Origin: JBEVEP01 sp040512755
Lineage (GTDB): Bacteria; Pseudomonadota; Alphaproteobacteria; Rhizobiales; Rhizobiaceae
Direction of reading: 5' to 3'
Length of the DNA stretch: 6,675 nt
Assembly (NCBI GenBank): GCA_040512755.1
Contig: JBEVEP010000314.1
Span: 1 to 6,675, forward strand
In this document: positions 1 to 6,335 of the stretch, piece by piece
Layout of the letters: each line of letters begins with the position of its first letter
Numbering within the stretch: position 1 is the stretch's first letter
Translations under genes and position numbers: made by a program
The notes under the pieces: generated by a model
The model's input: only the letters and a program-made list of their open reading frames with translations
What the model was told of the DNA's origin: nothing
Databases searched by the model: none

Positions 1-328
1 CTATAGCGCCGGCAGAGCTAATTACACAATCGTGGCACAATCGAAAATTTTTTATTTTTGTGTCTTTTTTATTTCGATGTACGCTGGGTGGGTGATTTCG
101 AAAATCATGCCAACTTCTAAACCACGACACTAGTGAGCCCAGGCACTGAGAAATCGAGTCCAGGCCGCGTTGTGCCGATTAGACCGACGTTCGTTCCTCG
201 ATGGGGTGTGCCCTGAACATCGGCGTCGACGGCCAGGCACGAGAAGGAGCGCTGAGGTTACCGGAGGTCAAGTTCCGGCAATACAATGAGTATTGGACAC
301 CGTTGGCCGAACGCGCTAATCGCTTTTC
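1..328. other. Gene-poor left edge with AT-rich tract
   Basis: No gene can be supported here. Positions 36-110 are strikingly AT-rich for this GC-rich window, with T-runs at 48-53, 55-59 and 65-70. They also carry three TCGAAA/TTTCGA words: ATCGAAA at 40-46 facing TTTCGAT at 72-78 as an inverted repeat, and TTTCGAAA at 96-103. Two forward frames are open across the left edge. One runs from position 2 to a TAG at 131-133 and reads a hydrophobic stretch (FYFCVFFISMYAGWVI). The other ends near 93-95. Either could be the tail of a gene outside the window, but T-runs give Phe codons by chance and neither shows a recognisable family. The tract could equally be the promoter region of a divergent gene to the left, or a site for an AT-binding regulator such as MucR/Ros. 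All three are inference. Confidence 0.4.
258..295 (+). promoter_or_regulatory. Possible kdsD promoter with 17-bp dyad
   Basis: TACAAT at 282-287 matches five of six bases of a sigma-70 -10 element, with a weak -35 (TTACCG, 258-263) 18 bases upstream. The -10 lies inside a 17-bp dyad, CAATACAATGAGTATTG (279-295), with six-base arms CAATAC and GTATTG around a five-base spacer. A second inverted repeat, CCGGA (261-265) and TCCGG (274-278), sits between the two boxes. A dyad over a -10 box is where a repressor could bind. The bound protein is unknown and the promoter call is inference. A competing weak promoter could use TTGGAC (293-298) and GCTAAT (315-320). Confidence 0.3.
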
Positions 329-338
329 ATGCATGCAC

Positions 339-342
339 GGAG
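339..342 (+). promoter_or_regulatory. Ribosome binding site fixing the kdsD start
   Basis: GGAG lies seven bases before the ATG at 350. The longer in-frame ATG at 329 has no purine-rich sequence in front of it, so the site favours the downstream start. Confidence 0.65.
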
Positions 343-349
343 CTTGAAG

Positions 350-1327
350 ATGGCGGGGGACAGGCAGGCGGCTATTGCCTCCGCGCTCCGTACCGTGACC
401 ACCGAACAATCGGGCCTTTCGGCCCTGGCCGCTGCCCTTGAGAATGGGCTTTCCGAACCGTTCGCACGGGCGGTCGAGATTCTGGGGGCGATCCACGGCC
501 GCGTCATCGTTACCGGCGTTGGCAAGAGCGGACATATAGGCTCGAAGATCGCTGCCACGCTTGCGTCGACCGGTACGCCGGCATTCTTCGTCCACCCTGC
601 CGAAGCCAACCATGGCGACCTCGGCATGATCGCGAAGGACGACGCCATCATCGCCATGTCCTGGTCGGGCGAGAGCCTGGAGCTCAAGGGCATTGTCGGT
701 TATTCCCGCCGCTTCGCCATTCCCCTGATTGCTATTACGGCCGGCGACGCTTCGGCGCTGGCGCGCCAGGCCGATGTGGTGCTGAACCTGCCCAGAGCGC
801 CTGAGGCCTGCCCCCATGGGCTCGCTCCGACCACGTCGACGCTTCTTCAACTCGCAATCGGAGACGCGCTGGCCGTCGCGCTGCTCGAAGCGCGCGGATT
901 TACGCCGGACCATTTCCGTACCTTGCATCCGGGTGGACAGCTCGGCGCCAGCCTGATGCTGATTCAGGAAATCATGCACACGGGAGATCAGTTGCCACTG
1001 GTTGAGCTGGGGACGAAGATGCCCGAGGCTATGATGATGCTGTCCAAGAAACGCTTTGGCTGCGTCTGCGTCGTGGACGGAGAGGGGCGTCTGATCGGAA
1101 TCGTGACGGATGGCGACCTTGCGCGCAACCTCGATCGCAATCTGGCCGAGACGACGGTGGACGACATCATGACCCGGCGGCCGAAAACGGCGAAGCCGCA
1201 GATGCTGGCCAGCGCAGCGCTGGGCTTATTGAATGAGCACAACATCAGCGCGCTTATCGTTGTGGAAGACAGCCGGCCCGTTGGCGTCGTGCATTTCCAC
1301 GACCTTCTGCGTATCGGCGCGGTGTGA
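350..1327 (+). CDS. kdsD: Arabinose-5-phosphate isomerase (KpsF/GutQ family)
   Basis: This enzyme interconverts D-ribulose 5-phosphate and D-arabinose 5-phosphate in the cytoplasm, the entry step to KDO for lipopolysaccharide or capsule. The 325-residue product has an N-terminal SIS sugar-isomerase domain (about 30-170) and two CBS domains (about 205-260 and 270-325). Visible signatures are VTGVGKSGHIGSKIAATLAS, HPAEANHGDLGMI, CPHGLAPTTST and the HPGGQLGA segment. Starting at 350, the key residues fall at K59, E111, E152 and H193, the numbers I recall for the catalytic residues of E. coli KdsD. That supports this ATG over the one at 329, as does the GGAG before it. Length matches the family (about 325-330). 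The gene stands alone here and converges on the nfeD-like gene. The pure housekeeping KdsD and capsule-linked KpsF paralogues cannot be separated by sequence alone; the surroundings show no capsule gene. Confidence 0.95.
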   Translation: MAGDRQAAIASALRTVTTEQSGLSALAAALENGLSEPFARAVEILGAIHGRVIVTGVGKSGHIGSKIAATLASTGTPAFFVHPAEANHGDLGMIAKDDAIIAMSWSGESLELKGIVGYSRRFAIPLIAITAGDASALARQADVVLNLPRAPEACPHGLAPTTSTLLQLAIGDALAVALLEARGFTPDHFRTLHPGGQLGASLMLIQEIMHTGDQLPLVELGTKMPEAMMMLSKKRFGCVCVVDGEGRLIGIVTDGDLARNLDRNLAETTVDDIMTRRPKTAKPQMLASAALGLLNEHNISALIVVEDSRPVGVVHFHDLLRIGAV

Positions 1328-1354
1328 CGACCCGCATCCCAGCGGTCAGGGACT

Positions 1355-1456
1355 AAAGCAATTCCAGCAAAAGTGGAAACCCGTTTTCTGTCCGGAATTG
1401 TGTTAAAACAAAGAGTTAGAGCGGTTAGCGATTCAAAGAAACGCGGAACCGCTCTA
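1355..1456. repeat. Rhizobial-type intergenic palindromic mosaic repeat
   Basis: About 100 bases fill the gap between the converging kdsD and nfeD-like genes and form two hairpins. The first pairs CAATTCC (1359-1365) with GGAATTG (1394-1400), with a smaller AAAA..GG/CC..TTTT stem inside. The second pairs TAGAGCGGTT (1417-1426) perfectly with AACCGCTCTA (1447-1456), with GCG/CGC (1428-1430 and 1442-1444) inside. The linker TTAAAACAAAGAGTTAGAGC and the arms match, from memory, a repeat scattered in many copies between genes in Mesorhizobium, Brucella and relatives. The copy here is slightly diverged in its inner stems. It ends two bases before the stop codon of the nfeD-like gene. Multi-copy status cannot be shown from one window. 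Confidence 0.7.
1401..1456 (-). terminator. Probable terminator of the qmcA-nfeD operon
   Basis: On the minus strand the perfect ten-base stem (1456-1447 with 1426-1417) begins two bases after the stop codon of the nfeD-like gene and is followed by a T-rich stretch, AACTCTTTGTTTTAAC (1416-1401). This has the layout of an intrinsic terminator, though the loop is long (about 20 bases) and the T-run is interrupted. The plus strand has no T-run after either hairpin, so termination of kdsD by it is less certain. It is built from the second half of the mosaic repeat. Confidence 0.5.
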
Positions 1457-1457
1457 G

Positions 1458-1922
1458 TCAAGCCGCCTCGACGACCAGCTCCAGATCCTTGTCTGTTGCC
1501 GCCTTGACGCGCACGCGGGCGCCCGCAGGAAGGTCGGGGCCTGACACACGCCACATCGTGTCGCCGATACGTATCCTGCCCCGTCCTTCAGTGATCGGCT
1601 CTGTAAGCGTGGCGGTGCGTCCTATCATCTGCTCTCCCCGGCGGTTCAGCAGAGGTTGGTCGGTTTCGGCGCTGGTTTCGCCGAGGATCTTTTTTCCGGC
1701 ATAGGCGGAGATCAACGAAAGCGCGAGAAAGATGAGCACCTGGGCGTGCCATGTCCAGAAACCGGCCTCCCACAGCTGAAGGGACAGTGCGCCTGTTAAC
1801 AGCGCCGCAACGCCGATCCAAAGCAGGAAGAAGCCCGGCGCTACAATCTCAAAAGCGAGCAGAACGAGGCCGAGAACCATCCAGTTCCAAGGTCCAAGCT
1901 CGGTAATGATGCCTTCAAGCAT
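1458..1922 (-). CDS. NfeD-like membrane protein (short NfeD1b/YbbJ type)
   Basis: A 154-residue inner-membrane protein expected to partner the SPFH protein encoded just upstream. Three hydrophobic segments are visible at about residues 12-30, 32-50 and 60-77, the first two containing the family-typical FEIVAPGFFLLWIGVAALLTG region. The soluble C-terminal part (about 95-152), with MIGRTATLTEPI, GRGRIRIGDTMWRV and a final VRVKAA..LELVVE pattern, is the OB-fold (NfeD C-terminal) domain. There is no N-terminal ClpP-like protease domain, so this is the short form, like E. coli YbbJ beside QmcA. The start has a strong GGAGG (1929-1933) six bases before the ATG. It is the last gene of the operon, and its stop codon nearly touches the palindromic repeat. 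Its exact biochemical role is not established for the family; stabilising or organising SPFH assemblies is the usual proposal. Confidence 0.9.
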   Translation of the reverse strand: MLEGIITELGPWNWMVLGLVLLAFEIVAPGFFLLWIGVAALLTGALSLQLWEAGFWTWHAQVLIFLALSLISAYAGKKILGETSAETDQPLLNRRGEQMIGRTATLTEPITEGRGRIRIGDTMWRVSGPDLPAGARVRVKAATDKDLELVVEAA

Positions 1923-1952
1923 GGCCTTCCTCCTTCGCGCGTCACATCGGGC

Positions 1953-2897
1953 TCAGCCCTGTTCCGGCGTCTTGGCCGGGCGCGTGGGCGGGGAACTGCG
2001 CGCCGCTCCTTCCTGGCCGAAGACCTCCTTGGCGATCGCACCGATGCCGGCCAGTGATCCGATCAGCGACGACGCCTCCATCGGCATCAGTACGATTTTG
2101 TTGTTGGCGGACGACCCGATCTTGGCGAGCGCTTCAGTGTATTTCTGGGCAACGAAGTAGTTGATGGCCTGAACGTCGCCTTTCGCAATGGCCTCTGACA
2201 CGACTTGTGTGGCCCGGGCTTCGGCCTCGGCAGCGCGTTCGCGTGCTTCGGCATCGCGGAAGGCGGCCTCCTTTCGGCCTTCGGCTTCCAGAACCTGAGC
2301 CTGCTTGCGTCCTTCCGCTTCCAGGATTTGTGCGCGCTTGTTGCGTTCAGCCATCATCTGACGCGCCATCGACTCGACCATGTTTGCGGGCGGGTTGATG
2401 TCCTTGATCTCGACGCGCGTCACCTTGATGCCCCACGGATGAGCCGCCTCGTCGACAACCCGCAGCAGCCGCTCATTGATCGCGTCTCGATTAGACAAAA
2501 GCTCGTCCAGGTCCATCGAGCCCATCACCGTTCGGATGTTGGTCATGGTGAGATTGAGGATCGCGTTCTGCAGCCCCGCGACCTGGTAGGCCGCCTGAGG
2601 CGCATTCAGCACCTGATAGAAAGCGACCCCATCAACGGCCACGATTGCGTTGTCGCGCGTGATGACCTCTTGAGTAGGGACGTCGAGGACCTGCTCCATC
2701 ATGTTCATTTTTGCGCCGATGCGGTCGAAGAAAGGGATGATGAGATTGAGCCCCGGCACGAGGGTCCTGGTGTAGCGGCCGAAACGCTCGACCGTGTAGT
2801 TGTAGCCCTGCGGCACCGTCTTTATGCCGGCAAAGAGCAGGATGAAAACGAAGACGACCAGAACCGGAATTACGATGTCGTAGCCAGAAAACGGCAT
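1953..2897 (-). CDS. qmcA: SPFH/band-7 membrane protein, QmcA type
   Basis: A 314-residue stomatin-like protein anchored in the inner membrane, where such proteins form large rings or microdomains that influence membrane proteases and quality control. One transmembrane helix occupies about residues 7-25. The SPFH domain follows, opening with VPQGYNYTVERFGRYTRTL and PGLNLIIPFFDRIG. Next comes an Ala/Glu/Arg-rich coiled coil (about 175-240) with two near copies of LEAEGRK (192-198, 203-209), then a conserved end region (INYFVAQKYTEAL, NNKIVLMPMEASS) and a short Pro/Gln-rich tail. The frame is open upstream to 3020, but those extra residues are Arg/Cys-rich and unlike the family. The ATG at 2897 has an AAGGAGGG ribosome site five bases before it and gives the usual length (E. 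coli QmcA is about 305). The nfeD-like gene follows after 30 bases, a classic pairing. Confidence 0.93.
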   Translation of the reverse strand: MPFSGYDIVIPVLVVFVFILLFAGIKTVPQGYNYTVERFGRYTRTLVPGLNLIIPFFDRIGAKMNMMEQVLDVPTQEVITRDNAIVAVDGVAFYQVLNAPQAAYQVAGLQNAILNLTMTNIRTVMGSMDLDELLSNRDAINERLLRVVDEAAHPWGIKVTRVEIKDINPPANMVESMARQMMAERNKRAQILEAEGRKQAQVLEAEGRKEAAFRDAEARERAAEAEARATQVVSEAIAKGDVQAINYFVAQKYTEALAKIGSSANNKIVLMPMEASSLIGSLAGIGAIAKEVFGQEGAARSSPPTRPAKTPEQG

Positions 2898-3097
2898 AAA
2901 GCCCTCCTTGGGCGCGTGACCCGTCCGAAGGTTCGGAACGGAGCAAACGCAGATCGACCTGCAGCGGATCCGCATCCCAACGATGCAGGAGCGCGGCCAG
3001 CCACTGCTGGCAGACAACACGCATTGCCGAAGGAAGAGTTAAGGGCGATTTGCGGAGGTTACAATCAGCGCTGAAGGAATGTTTCCAAAGCGGTGAA
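2898..3097 (-). other. hemH-qmcA spacer, 200 bases
   Basis: No separate gene is supported between the hemH stop and the qmcA start. No hairpin followed by a T-run was found after hemH, so read-through from hemH into qmcA is possible. No clear sigma-70 promoter for qmcA was seen either. The only structure noted is the small inverted repeat at 2922-2940 close to the qmcA ribosome site. Whether hemH and qmcA share a transcript is undecided. Confidence 0.4.
2902..2909 (-). promoter_or_regulatory. Strong ribosome binding site fixing the qmcA start
   Basis: AAGGAGGG on the minus strand, with GGAGG five bases before the ATG at 2897. It decides against the in-frame starts further upstream. A small hairpin with a one-base bulge (CGT-CCGAA, GG loop, TTCGG-A-ACG, 2922-2940) sits 12 bases upstream of it in the leader. 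Confidence 0.75.
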
Positions 3098-4162
3098 TCA
3101 AACCCAGCCCGCAAGCTCGCGGCGAACCAGCGCCTCAATCATCGCCATGCCATCGTCGCTGTCGTTCAGGCAGGGTATGTGGCTGAAATTCCGGCCGCCG
3201 GCATGGCGGAATATTTCGGCCGCCTCGACGGCGATCTCCTCGAGGGTTTCAATGCAGTCCGATGAGAAGCCAGGGTTGATCACCGCGATCGACTTCACGC
3301 CTTCACGTGCGAGACGCTCCACGGTCTTGTCCGTGTAGGGCTGCAGCCATTCCTGCGCGCCGAAGCGTGACTGGAAGGTCGTTATCAGCTTGCTTTCATT
3401 CCAGCCGAGCCGTTCACGCAGCAACCGTGTCGTCTTCTGGCAGTGGCAGTGGTAAGGATCGCCGCGTTCGAAATAGGCTTTGGGGATGCCGTGGTAGGAG
3501 GCGAGGACGATCTCCGGTTCGAAGTCGATCGAGGCCAGATGCCTTTCGACCGACTGCGCCAACGCCTCGATATAGACAGGCTCGTCGTAGTAAGCAGGCA
3601 CGGTGCGGATCGCCGGCATGTTGCGCATGCTCATCAGTGCGCGAAAAAGTTTATCGTTGGCCGTTGCCGTGGTCGTTGCCGAATACTGAGGATAGAGGGG
3701 AAACATCAGGATACGATCGACGCCTTGCTCCTCCATGCGGAGAACCGTGCTTCTGATGGACGGGTTGCCGTAACGCATGCCCCAGTCGACGACGATACTG
3801 GGATTGTCCGCCAACATTTTTGACAGTCTGTCCGACTGCGAACGCGTGAAAGTACGCAGCGGCGACTCATCCTTTTCGCGATTCCAGATCTTCCGGTAAT
3901 TGGCGCCGGACTTTCGTGGCCGCGTGTTGAGAACGATCCCATAGAGGATCGGATACCAAATCGCCTTGTTGAGTTCGATCACGCGCGGATCCGACAGGAA
4001 TTCCCGCAGATAGCGCCACATGGACACAAAGTCCGTGCCGTCCGGCGTGCCGAGATTGACCAGCAGAACGCCGATCTTGCTTGCCTTGACCGGCTTATGC
4101 CCTGTCGGCAGCGGGCCGCGTGCCTTGGCCTTGGCGAGATCGAGTTTGAGAGTACGGTTCAT
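3098..4162 (-). CDS. hemH: Ferrochelatase
   Basis: Inserts Fe2+ into protoporphyrin IX, the last step of protoheme synthesis, at the cytoplasmic face of the membrane. The 354-residue product covers the whole family. GVLLVNLGTPDG (31-42) opens the core, followed by FPLYPQYSATTT (154-165), SYHGIP with the catalytic His224, GDPYHCHCQKT (234-244), FQSRFG (263-268) and PGFSSDCIETLEEI (297-310) with the catalytic Glu305. The first 28 residues are a basic extension (MNRTLKLDLAKAKARGPLP) before the core. Rhizobial HemH proteins commonly carry one, so I keep this ATG, which also has GGGAAG (4169-4174 region) about seven bases before it. The two cysteines in CHCQ and the lone C303 and C331 do not form an obvious iron-sulphur motif. 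An intrinsic terminator separates it from the nucleotidase gene upstream, so it probably has its own promoter. qmcA follows 200 bases downstream on the same strand. Confidence 0.96.
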   Translation of the reverse strand: MNRTLKLDLAKAKARGPLPTGHKPVKASKIGVLLVNLGTPDGTDFVSMWRYLREFLSDPRVIELNKAIWYPILYGIVLNTRPRKSGANYRKIWNREKDESPLRTFTRSQSDRLSKMLADNPSIVVDWGMRYGNPSIRSTVLRMEEQGVDRILMFPLYPQYSATTTATANDKLFRALMSMRNMPAIRTVPAYYDEPVYIEALAQSVERHLASIDFEPEIVLASYHGIPKAYFERGDPYHCHCQKTTRLLRERLGWNESKLITTFQSRFGAQEWLQPYTDKTVERLAREGVKSIAVINPGFSSDCIETLEEIAVEAAEIFRHAGGRNFSHIPCLNDSDDGMAMIEALVRRELAGWV

Positions 4163-4191
4163 GCGTTACTTCCCTTGTTGAGGGGAAACTA

Positions 4192-4219
4192 GCTGCATGA
4201 GGCACCATTGCAATGCAGC
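4192..4219 (-). promoter_or_regulatory. Nested palindromes in the hemH promoter region
   Basis: GCTGCAT (4192-4198) and ATGCAGC (4213-4219) form a perfect seven-base inverted repeat with a 14-base spacer. Inside and overlapping it is a perfect ten-base palindrome, CATTGCAATG (4206-4215). On the minus strand the same stretch offers a weak promoter: TTGCAA (4213-4208 region) as -35 and TAGTTT 16 bases downstream as -10, about 25 bases before the hemH ATG. The symmetric DNA thus overlaps the -35 and spacer, a typical operator position. It does not match the Irr or RirA motifs as I know them. The regulator is unknown and the call is inference. Confidence 0.3.
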
Positions 4220-4251
4220 CTCTGGCCGCAGGCGATTTGGACCGCGAATGT

Positions 4252-4289
4252 GAGACAACAAAAACCCGCCCGGCAGGCCGGGCGGGTTT
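4252..4289 (-). terminator. Strong intrinsic terminator of the nucleotidase gene
   Basis: A perfect 13-base GC-rich stem, AAACCCGCCCGGC (4262-4274) with GCCGGGCGGGTTT (4277-4289), lies 20 bases past the nucleotidase stop codon. On the minus strand it is followed by the T-rich run GTTTTTGTTGT. Stem strength, position and T-run together make this a clear minus-strand terminator separating the nucleotidase from hemH. Confidence 0.92.
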
Positions 4290-4309
4290 CGTTCAAGCGG
4301 CACTCGCGG

Positions 4310-6202
4310 TCAGCTTGCCGGCGGTATCTTGAGCGTCGCGCCAACCGGCAGGCGCCGCGGCCGATACTCGGGGTTGGCGTCTCCAATCAGTTTCCACTTC
4401 ATCCCATCGCCATAGATTTTCTCGGCGATCTTCCAGTAGTTGTCGCCAAGGACAATGACGTGGTTGCCGGCGCCAGCAGCTGAGGCGCCCGCTGTCGATG
4501 CGGTTGGCTCGGCTGTAACCGGCGCAGCCGCCGTCTCTGTTGCAGCGGGCGCGGCAGTTGAGCCCGCATCAGCCGGGGCCGCAGCGACGGTTGCGGCGAT
4601 CTCGGTGATGCGCCCGTCGAGCTTGGGCGTATAGGGCCGATTGGCGGTAAGGTAGTCGGCGACGACCTGCTCCAGGCTCGGGCCATAGTCGTAGGCGTTC
4701 TGCGCGTTGTCGGCGAAGAGACGGTATCCATCGCCGCCCTGCCGCACGAAATTGTTGGTGGCGACCGTGTAGAGCTTGGCTGCATCGATGGGCTTCCAGG
4801 CGCCGTCCTCCATCACTTCGACGGATTTGACGCGGCCGGCATTGGGAGCGACCGACGTGTCGAAGGAGTACTTCAGGCCGGCCACCTGCGGGAACCTCCC
4901 CTTGACCTCTTCGATCTGGCTGACGCCTGCCTCAAGAGAGGCGACGATGTCCTTGCCGGAAATCTGGAATGTCGCCAGCGTGTTCTGGAAGGGAAGCACT
5001 GTAAGGACCTCTCCCATGGTGATCACACCTTGCTCGATCGAGGCGCGCAGACCGCCGCCGTTCTGGACGACGATCTGGACACCCTGGTCCTTCACCCGAT
5101 CGAGGATGGCGTCGGAGACAAGATTGCCCATTTCGCATTCCCGCGCACGGCAATTGTCGTGGCTGCCATCGATCGGCTTCGTCGTCTCCGACACTTCCTT
5201 GTTCTTGAGTTCCTCGATCGGCGCGCCGAGTTCCTTAATGCGCGCCAAAACCGCCTCGTCAGGCTTGATCGCGTTGTCGAGGAAAAGCGGATCGCCCTTG
5301 GCTTCCTTCACGACGCCATTGTCGTCGAACACGACCTTGAACTCGCCGAGATACTTCGAATAGGACGCCGCCTGCGTCACCGGAACCTTGTAGCCGTCCG
5401 GATTGTCGACCATTGTCGGGTAGGGGCCTACGGCCTTGGCGTCCGTGTTCGACAGCAGCGAATGGGAGTGGCCACCCACCACGACATCCACACCCGGAAT
5501 CTTGGCGATCATTTCCTTGTCACGCGGATAGCCGACATGCGTCAGTGCGATGATCTTGTTGACGCCTTCGGCCTTCAGCTTCTCGACTTCCGCCGTAATC
5601 GTCTTGATGTCATCCTCGATGGTGATGTTCGGCCCGGGCGAGGCGACCTCCGGCGTGTCCGTCGTAACGGCCCCGACAATGCCGATCTTCTGGCCGCCGA
5701 CATCCAGCACAAGCGAAGGCTTTATCCGGTCGCCGACCTTGGATGCTGCACTCGCCTTCACATTTGCGCTCAAGACCGGGAACTTGATGACGTCAAGGAA
5801 CGGGGCCAGAGCGTCTTCGCCGTCGTCGAACTCGTGGTTGCCGACGGTCATTGCATCAAACTTCATCTGGTTGAGAAATTCCGCCTCTGCGGCACCCTTG
5901 TACGTCGTATAAAAGAGCGAACCCTGGAAATTGTCGCCGCCATTGAGAAGCAGCACATTCTCCCCTTCGAGCCCCTTGCGGCGGTCGTTGATCGCCGTCA
6001 CCAGCCGGGCCGCGCCGCCAATGCACTCGCCCTTGCCCTCTTCCTCAGCCGAGCACGTCGACTCGTATTTGTTGTTGGATTCAATGCGACTGTGCCAGTC
6101 ATTGATATGCAAAATGTTCAAAGTGTAGTCGGCAAAGGAAGGCGCGGCAGACATGGCAAGCGCTGAGACCGACAGGGCGGCGAGCGCGGCAGTTTTCCTC
6201 AT
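4310..6202 (-). CDS. Secreted 5'-nucleotidase/metallophosphatase with LysM domain
   Basis: A 630-residue UshA-family enzyme expected to hydrolyse nucleotides or related phosphoesters in the periplasm. A signal peptide (1-24, cleavage after PSFA) precedes a two-metal phosphoesterase domain (about 25-250). Ligands are visible in HINDWHS (D35, H37), NGGDNFQG (D90), GNHEFDDG (N122, H123, D126), H222, and GGHSHS (H245, H247). The C-terminal nucleotide-binding domain (about 340-525) shows NGGGLR (381-386), VLPFQN and NNFVRQGGDGY (483-493). C50/C60 and C351/C356 could be disulphides. An Ala/Thr/Pro-rich linker (536-580) leads to a C-terminal LysM domain (581-628: GDNYWKIAEKIYGDG, LPVGATLKIP) that should bind peptidoglycan; E. 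coli UshA has none. The frame is open to 6376, but only the ATG at 6202 gives a clean signal peptide and has GGGAG before it. Substrate (nucleotide, UDP-sugar or cyclic nucleotide) cannot be read from sequence. Confidence 0.93.
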   Translation of the reverse strand: MRKTAALAALSVSALAMSAAPSFADYTLNILHINDWHSRIESNNKYESTCSAEEEGKGECIGGAARLVTAINDRRKGLEGENVLLLNGGDNFQGSLFYTTYKGAAEAEFLNQMKFDAMTVGNHEFDDGEDALAPFLDVIKFPVLSANVKASAASKVGDRIKPSLVLDVGGQKIGIVGAVTTDTPEVASPGPNITIEDDIKTITAEVEKLKAEGVNKIIALTHVGYPRDKEMIAKIPGVDVVVGGHSHSLLSNTDAKAVGPYPTMVDNPDGYKVPVTQAASYSKYLGEFKVVFDDNGVVKEAKGDPLFLDNAIKPDEAVLARIKELGAPIEELKNKEVSETTKPIDGSHDNCRARECEMGNLVSDAILDRVKDQGVQIVVQNGGGLRASIEQGVITMGEVLTVLPFQNTLATFQISGKDIVASLEAGVSQIEEVKGRFPQVAGLKYSFDTSVAPNAGRVKSVEVMEDGAWKPIDAAKLYTVATNNFVRQGGDGYRLFADNAQNAYDYGPSLEQVVADYLTANRPYTPKLDGRITEIAATVAAAPADAGSTAAPAATETAAAPVTAEPTASTAGASAAGAGNHVIVLGDNYWKIAEKIYGDGMKWKLIGDANPEYRPRRLPVGATLKIPPAS

Positions 6203-6335
6203 GATAGGTTCTCCCAAAGAATGCATCAGACGGCGTACAGCGCCGCTCCTTATCGGATTCGTTTCAACCTGTGCGTCAGCACATTTCCACCGTGACTTGG
6301 TCGATGCAAGCGGAATCGGGGCTGCGTTTACGGGC
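6203..6335 (-). other. Leader and spacer upstream of the nucleotidase gene
   Basis: This spacer separates the ligase stop from the nucleotidase start and contains no gene. Two small inverted repeats are visible: TGTGC/GCACA (6270-6283, four-base loop) and CGGCG/CGCCG (6231-6245, five-base loop). Neither is followed by a T-run on the minus strand, so neither looks like a terminator of the ligase gene. No convincing -35/-10 pair was found. The nucleotidase may have its own promoter here or be read through from the ligase. Confidence 0.35.
6211..6215 (-). promoter_or_regulatory. Ribosome binding site fixing the nucleotidase start
   Basis: GGGAG on the minus strand lies eight bases before the ATG at 6202. 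The in-frame ATG at 6226 has no such site, and starting there would put eight extra residues before the signal peptide. Confidence 0.6.

Noticed and set aside
179..979. A 266-codon minus-strand open frame opposite kdsD.
   Set aside because: It lies antisense to a well-supported gene, is Arg/Gly-rich with no recognisable family, and has the look of a GC-rich reverse-frame shadow.
2898..3020. N-terminal extension of QmcA from an ATG at 3020.
   Set aside because: The extra 41 residues are Arg/Cys-rich, would precede the transmembrane helix, and lack a good ribosome site, whereas the ATG at 2897 has a near-perfect one.
2205..3074. A 289-codon plus-strand open frame opposite qmcA.
   Set aside because: Antisense to the SPFH coding region, Arg/His/Asp-rich, and without family resemblance; a shadow frame.
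4163..4251. Search for an iron-responsive (Irr or RirA) operator before hemH.
   Set aside because: No stretch matched these motifs as I know them; only the unrelated palindromes listed above were found.
5030..6166. A 378-codon plus-strand open frame opposite the nucleotidase gene.
   Set aside because: It mirrors the codons of a clearly coding strand, is rich in Arg, Asp and His, has no signature motif, and no independent ribosome site was seen.
6223..6240. Minus-strand CTGTACG-CCGT-CTGATGC, spaced like a PhoB box ahead of a phosphatase gene.
   Set aside because: Only the CTG triplets agree with the CTGTCAT half-sites; the remaining positions mostly mismatch, so the 11-base period alone is not evidence.
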